This document shows positions 59,701-64,000 of a stretch of 64,000 bases of DNA, piece after piece (position 1 is the first letter of the stretch; each line of letters begins with the position of its first letter). Position numbers and translations under genes: made by a program. The stretch comes from Cliona cf. orientalis (lineage: Eukaryota; Porifera; Demospongiae; Clionaida; Clionaidae), in the NCBI GenBank assembly GCA_963930775.1, contig OZ005698.1, positions 6,640,501 to 6,704,500 of the forward strand, read 5' to 3'. The notes under the pieces were generated by a model, which was given only the letters and a program-made list of their open reading frames with translations, did not search any database and was not told the DNA's origin.

Positions 59701-61932
59701 GTTATCTGTAGCATCAAACATTAAAGCACTTTAGAAAAAGGGTTTGCTTTTGCACACTGCAGAAGCTGATATTGTGGAAACTTATGCAGATCTTGGTAGT
59801 GTAAACACATTCCTGTTCCAAGGAAGAGAGTCTAAAGGTGGTGTACATTGGAATGTTTTTGAACTGAAGACTATCAATGTCAACAATACTATTGAATTCT
59901 TCATGCAGTTGTATGTTAAAGTGCAGCTGCATGCAGATGGGTGGAAGTTTTTATACCTTTAGAATCGCTAAATAATATTTCTTGGATCACCATCAGGTTT
60001 AGAAACTAATGAAACCACTATGATCATTATGACAATCATACCTGATACTCTGTGTTTCATACTCTGGCTTCATACTGGCATAAAAATTAAAAGGATAATT
60101 TTGACATTAATCATTTTAACAGGTGGAACTGTACCCTATGATGGTAGCCCAGTTGATGCCGTGGATCACACACACGCTGCTCTCACAGTGATCTACTGTC
60201 TGCTTGGAATACTCGGCCTTATATTTGCTGTGGCATGCCTTATTTTCAACTCACTCTTCAAAAATAAACGGTAACTTAAAGGGTATAGCTACCATCAAAT
60301 GAGCCACGCAATAATAATATTGACAGGCAGACTAGCGCAGAGGCTATAATCCACAATAACATTATTGATTTACCTTTCTAAGAATGTGTTTCATATGCTG
60401 CAGAAAATTTATATTAGCTATTGGGAGTACAATTTAGTCCATTTTGGAGCGTTTTGAACTATTAATATGACAGTGGTTCTACTTGTAATCATATTATTTC
60501 AATTTGCATGCACTACAGTGTTGTGAAGCTTGGAAGTCCTAACCTAAATCTTCTGATAATCACTGGGGCAGCTCTCCTCTATTTGGCCATGTTTTTCTAC
60601 TCCATGTCAGTGCATAAGCTATCACAGCAACTGGAGGAAACAGTGCTCTGCAACGTAAGTCCCACAGCAACAGCCGTGCACCTATTGATAGCTCACTGAT
60701 CCAGCTACAAACACGATACAATCATGAATGCACTATTGATAAACTGTGTATTTCACATTCAGTTTCGGTTCTGGCTATTTGCTGTTGGAAATACTCTGTG
60801 CTTTGCAGTAATCTTGGCAAAACAATGGAGGGTCTATTACATTTTCAGCAATCCAACCCCAAACAAGATGGTACACACATACACACAACACAATAGCTAA
60901 TGCATTTTGCGGTAGCCTAATATAGTAAGATATTGATCATAACTTCATCAGATTCTAATATGATACAGATCATCAAAGATTGGATGCTGATGATTATTGT
61001 GGCTGTCATTGTAGGGCTCGAGCTAGTCATTATGATGGTGGGAACAGCCATACCAGAGTCAAGAATAACAGCCACACGTGTCCTTATCAATGAACTCCGC
61101 CAGAATGTAAGTTTAACATTGTAGCTAGCTAGCTACATGTATAATAGTACATGCATAGTTTCAGGAGCACATAATAATGGTTACTATATATGTCATATTG
61201 AAAGCATCATCAGTAACATAGTAACAGCCCATTGCACCCACGTTTACATTATACCCATAGAATGATGTCAATGAAAGGGTGTACATATTCATGTGCACCA
61301 ACATGAGGGCAGTGATCTGGATAGCCATCTCATTTGGTTACAAAGCCCTACTGCAACTGGGTGCCATCTTCATGGCCTTCACAACACGGAAAGTCAACAT
61401 CAAAGGGTTAAACGACACAAAGGAAATTTACGCAATCATCTACACCAACACACTGATTATAACTGTGCTGATTGTCACTGAGTTTGCCCTCAAGAGTCAC
61501 CGTGAAGCCTACGTTACCTTATATGGTCTGGCCATTTTCGCTGAAGCTACACTCTTCCTAGCGCTAACATTTATACCAAAGGTATATATTATACTGACCA
61601 TCATAATTATTATAAAAAAATTGCAACAAGAAGCCTTGTGATCGTGCATGCATTATTGAGCCACTATTAAAATTTTTACCAGACATTCTGAAGGGAGGGT
61701 AGCTGAAAATTTAATAGTACACTTACATGTGTGTTAACAAACTTAGGCTATTTTGCTGTACACTGATCCTGAAGGAAAGAAAGTGTTCACCGATTCTCAA
61801 CCAACGACTAGTCACTTTACTATCTCTCACCACACTCAAGACATACCCTCTTCACTGACCATACCAGATATCAAGGCAAAGATAGCTGAGCTACAGAAAC
61901 AGCTAGCTATCCTTGAGGTAACTTGTCGATAA
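56728..61932 (+). CDS. GABA-B-type class C G-protein-coupled receptor
   Basis: Fifteen exons: 56728-56946, 57009-57152, 57234-57404, 57759-57869, 57929-57994, 58098-58313, 58519-58803, 58927-59006, 59082-59197, 60123-60270, 60519-60654, 60763-60870, 60969-61106, 61261-61581, 61747-61932; 814 residues. A signal peptide (MRFLVILLVSLCYSEITIA) precedes a Venus-flytrap ligand domain. No Cys-rich domain lies between it and the membrane, and the linker reads STIWPGGTVPYDG, typical of the GABA-B branch. Seven helices run from about 490 to 750 (for example AALTVIYCLLGILGLIF and TLYGLAIFAEATLFLAL). The tail has a short heptad stretch (IKAKIAELQKQLAILE), like the coiled coil used for GABA-B heterodimers. 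The last codons read through a donor-like GTAACT to TAA, so a further exon is possible. AATAAA is at 62187. The ligand is unknown; sponges carry many such receptors. Confidence 0.9.
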
Positions 61933-63767
61933 TAATAATTATTAATATTGTTGCATCATTGACAGCATCATGCATGCAATCATTATTACACAGAAAACTG
62001 ATCGGTTCGAAGAGAACGGTAATCAGTTCAACAAGATTCCTTTGTGAATCCTTCAGGATAACAAAAATTAATAATCATAACAGCACTATACGAATATTAT
62101 TATACTGAATTTGCCACATGCAGGCATTAATTTTGATTATTAGCAGCTGCTACTTATTATAGTCTTGACTGTTGTGATTACGTAGTAATAAATTATTGTC
62201 GTGTATGCGTAATATGTAGGTAATAATTATTATCGTTAGTTTAAACATGTTAATGAAACGATCCCTAGTATCTTCATTGTATGTGGTAAAGGGTCACTAT
62301 GTATGTAAGTTCTGTAGGTTAGCCTACTGCTTTACAATTGCATGCAGGAAAAAAGATATTTCCTAGCTTGATGTATCATCCAACATCAAGATTCAAGGAA
62401 GCATGCAAGAACAAATGAGCCTTCATGCCGCGATGTAGTGAGAAACAACATTAAACTTTTTGAGAAGACCATGGCCAGAATAGTGGAAAGTATTATAGCC
62501 AGTTAAATCCAAATTGCAACTTATATAATATAGAGTTCCTTCCGAGTAGGCCTTGATGGATTATTCTTTGCCTATTATAAAATTATATCAATTCTCAAAC
62601 CTTTGCCTATTATTATCCCGCGCGCATGCGCAAGGGTAAAGTAGCGCAAGGGGTAAAGTAATCGGTCGTGTCATCGCTGTTGCTAGCACAAAAATCGCCT
62701 TATCTCGAGACGTAGGCGTCTAAGCGACTCGTAAGCACAACGAATCAATCGAATTCGACGAAAAAATGGCTTCAGTGTGCATCAAATCGGTTCACGAGCG
62801 TCATAAATAGTGCCTTTTTGTTGGCCGCCGTAGCCACGCCTATCGACAGTGCCCATCAATGCACGATGCATGCCCATAGCGCACAACTAACAAGCGTATG
62901 ACTGATAAAGATCGTCAATGTTCTAAATAATGCTCGTGACGTCTATATAGTGACTGAAACCTGAAGCCCATGGAACCATGTAAGATAGCAAAGTAATATA
63001 GGTACAAGTTCATATCTTCCTAGTCTGGGTGCAGATTGTGCAATGTGCGCGCGGGATATGTGTTCTACAGAGCTCTAGCTATAATATTTCTTAGTGAAAG
63101 CTTTTATTCACCATTGGTAATGATCTGTTATTCTTTTTTAGTCTGAAATTCTTGCCTATTATTCATTTCAGCATAATAATTCTAAATTATGCTACTATAA
63201 TAATATTTATTATAGCAGCTAGCATATCAAAGGCCGGGGATTTACTCTTTTCACCCCGCTTCATGTCGGAAGTACGACCACACCCACCAATTAACGGTTT
63301 GCTGCCCCACCCCGTTCAGCACTTCCAATTCTATCAATCTCTACTACTCCAGATCTCTTGCTAATCAGTGAAAAGAGAAGGTACACATGCATTCATTCGA
63401 TCATGCTGTTGCAATCATAGAACCGGATGATTCCTTCTGAGATAATTAGTCCCCATAATAATGGTATCCTGTCCAGGTACACGACAGTCGAGTCCAACTT
63501 AACGTCAGTAACATGTTTGTGTCATTCTGAATACATGACAGTATCATTCATGGGCATCCGTGATTAAACACTGGTACTTGCCTGAACTCCTGAATCTTAC
63601 GATACTATTAATTTAATATTATGGTAGCAACATCCAATCCCCCCCCCCCCTTGGACACATCGACAAACTGCGCATGCTCCGTACACGCAGTATATTGGGG
63701 CGCGTGGGTTGAGCCGGTTGACCCGAACGTGACCTCCACTGCTCCATGCTCCGTATACCACGTATGC
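61933..63767. repeat. Repeat-rich 3' flank
   Basis: About 62613-63085 is the second copy of the dispersed repeat at 28195-28495, starting with CCCGCGCGCATGCGCAAGGG. About 63380-63545 is a fragment of the foldback family (TCGAGTCCAACTTAACGTCA and ACATGTTTGTGTC) also at 38.9 and 32.1 kb. A C-run lies near 63640. No gene is seen. Confidence 0.6.
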
Positions 63768-63958
63768 TCAAAGGCTTACCGTTCACTAAACTTAATTCGC
63801 AGGACTATTTCCACCAATTCTCCTGTCAACCTGAAAAAGCAATTATACATATCACTAGTAAGATCCCACCTCTGCTACTGTTCTCAGATTTGGAGACCAA
63901 ACCTCATTAAGGACATCACTAACATAGAGCGTATTCAAAGAAAGGCCACCAAGTTTAT
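63768..63958 (+). pseudogene. LINE reverse-transcriptase C-terminal remnant
   Basis: An open frame without a start encodes a stretch typical of the end of non-LTR retrotransposon reverse transcriptases. Visible motifs are KAYRSLNLIRRTIS, LYISLVRSHLCYCSQIW and NIERIQRKATKFI. It lies outside any ATG-initiated frame. At about 63957 it is cut by a palindromic GC-rich repeat that runs off the window. The upstream catalytic YxDD region is absent, so this is a fragment. Confidence 0.78.
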
Positions 63959-64000
63959 TACCCCGCGCGCATGCGCAAGGGGTAATGTGATCGGTTTTGT
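63955..64000. repeat. Start of a GC-rich palindromic repeat, cut by window end
   Basis: TTACCCCGCGCGCATGCGCA followed by AGGGGTAA is an inverted structure shared with 62613. It interrupts the LINE fragment directly. Confidence 0.65.

Overview
The window looks like nuclear DNA of an early-branching animal, most likely a demosponge. This is an inference from gene content, short introns, AT-rich intergenic DNA, many small inverted-repeat elements and GTACATGTAC-type simple repeats. No sequence search was possible. All genes are eukaryotic and most are spliced; exon joins were read by hand from GT/AG sites and checked for phase.

Layout. 1-2.65 kb: the 3' end of an RRM/WWE-type poly(ADP-ribose) polymerase (PARP) gene and a truncated DM9 lectin gene, which form one half of a segmental duplication. 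2.65-8.6 kb: vitamin K epoxide reductase (VKOR) exon 1 on the minus strand, cut in two by a 4,354-bp element with terminal inverted repeats and an exact 10-bp target duplication. 9.9-14.6 kb: the second, longer copy of the PARP plus DM9 pair. 14.8-36.1 kb: three tandem nine-exon genes (A, B, C), each encoding an apparent five-pass membrane protein fused to a C-terminal PARP catalytic domain. 36.8-37.7 kb: Elongin B on the minus strand. 41.5-54.2 kb: a 32-exon citron-type Rho-interacting kinase with kinase, coiled coil, C1 and PH domains but no citron homology (CNH) domain before the stop. 56.7-61.9 kb: a 15-exon GABA-B-type class C GPCR. 62-64 kb: repeats and a LINE reverse-transcriptase remnant.

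The window therefore holds five PARP catalytic domains, two in RRM/WWE proteins and three on membrane proteins. All keep the His and Tyr of the catalytic triad. The third position, Glu in polymer-forming PARPs, is Leu (Ile in copy A), which predicts mono-ADP-ribosylation. Together with the DM9 lectin genes this looks like an expanding accessory, possibly immune-related, cluster next to single-copy housekeeping genes. The membrane-anchored PARP family is the strongest candidate for something undescribed.

Repeats shape the region: three copies of one TA-flanked MITE (two inside citron introns), a pogo-like MITE, large foldback elements between the membrane-PARP copies and inside copy C, an 82-bp minisatellite and a tRNA-like SINE head.
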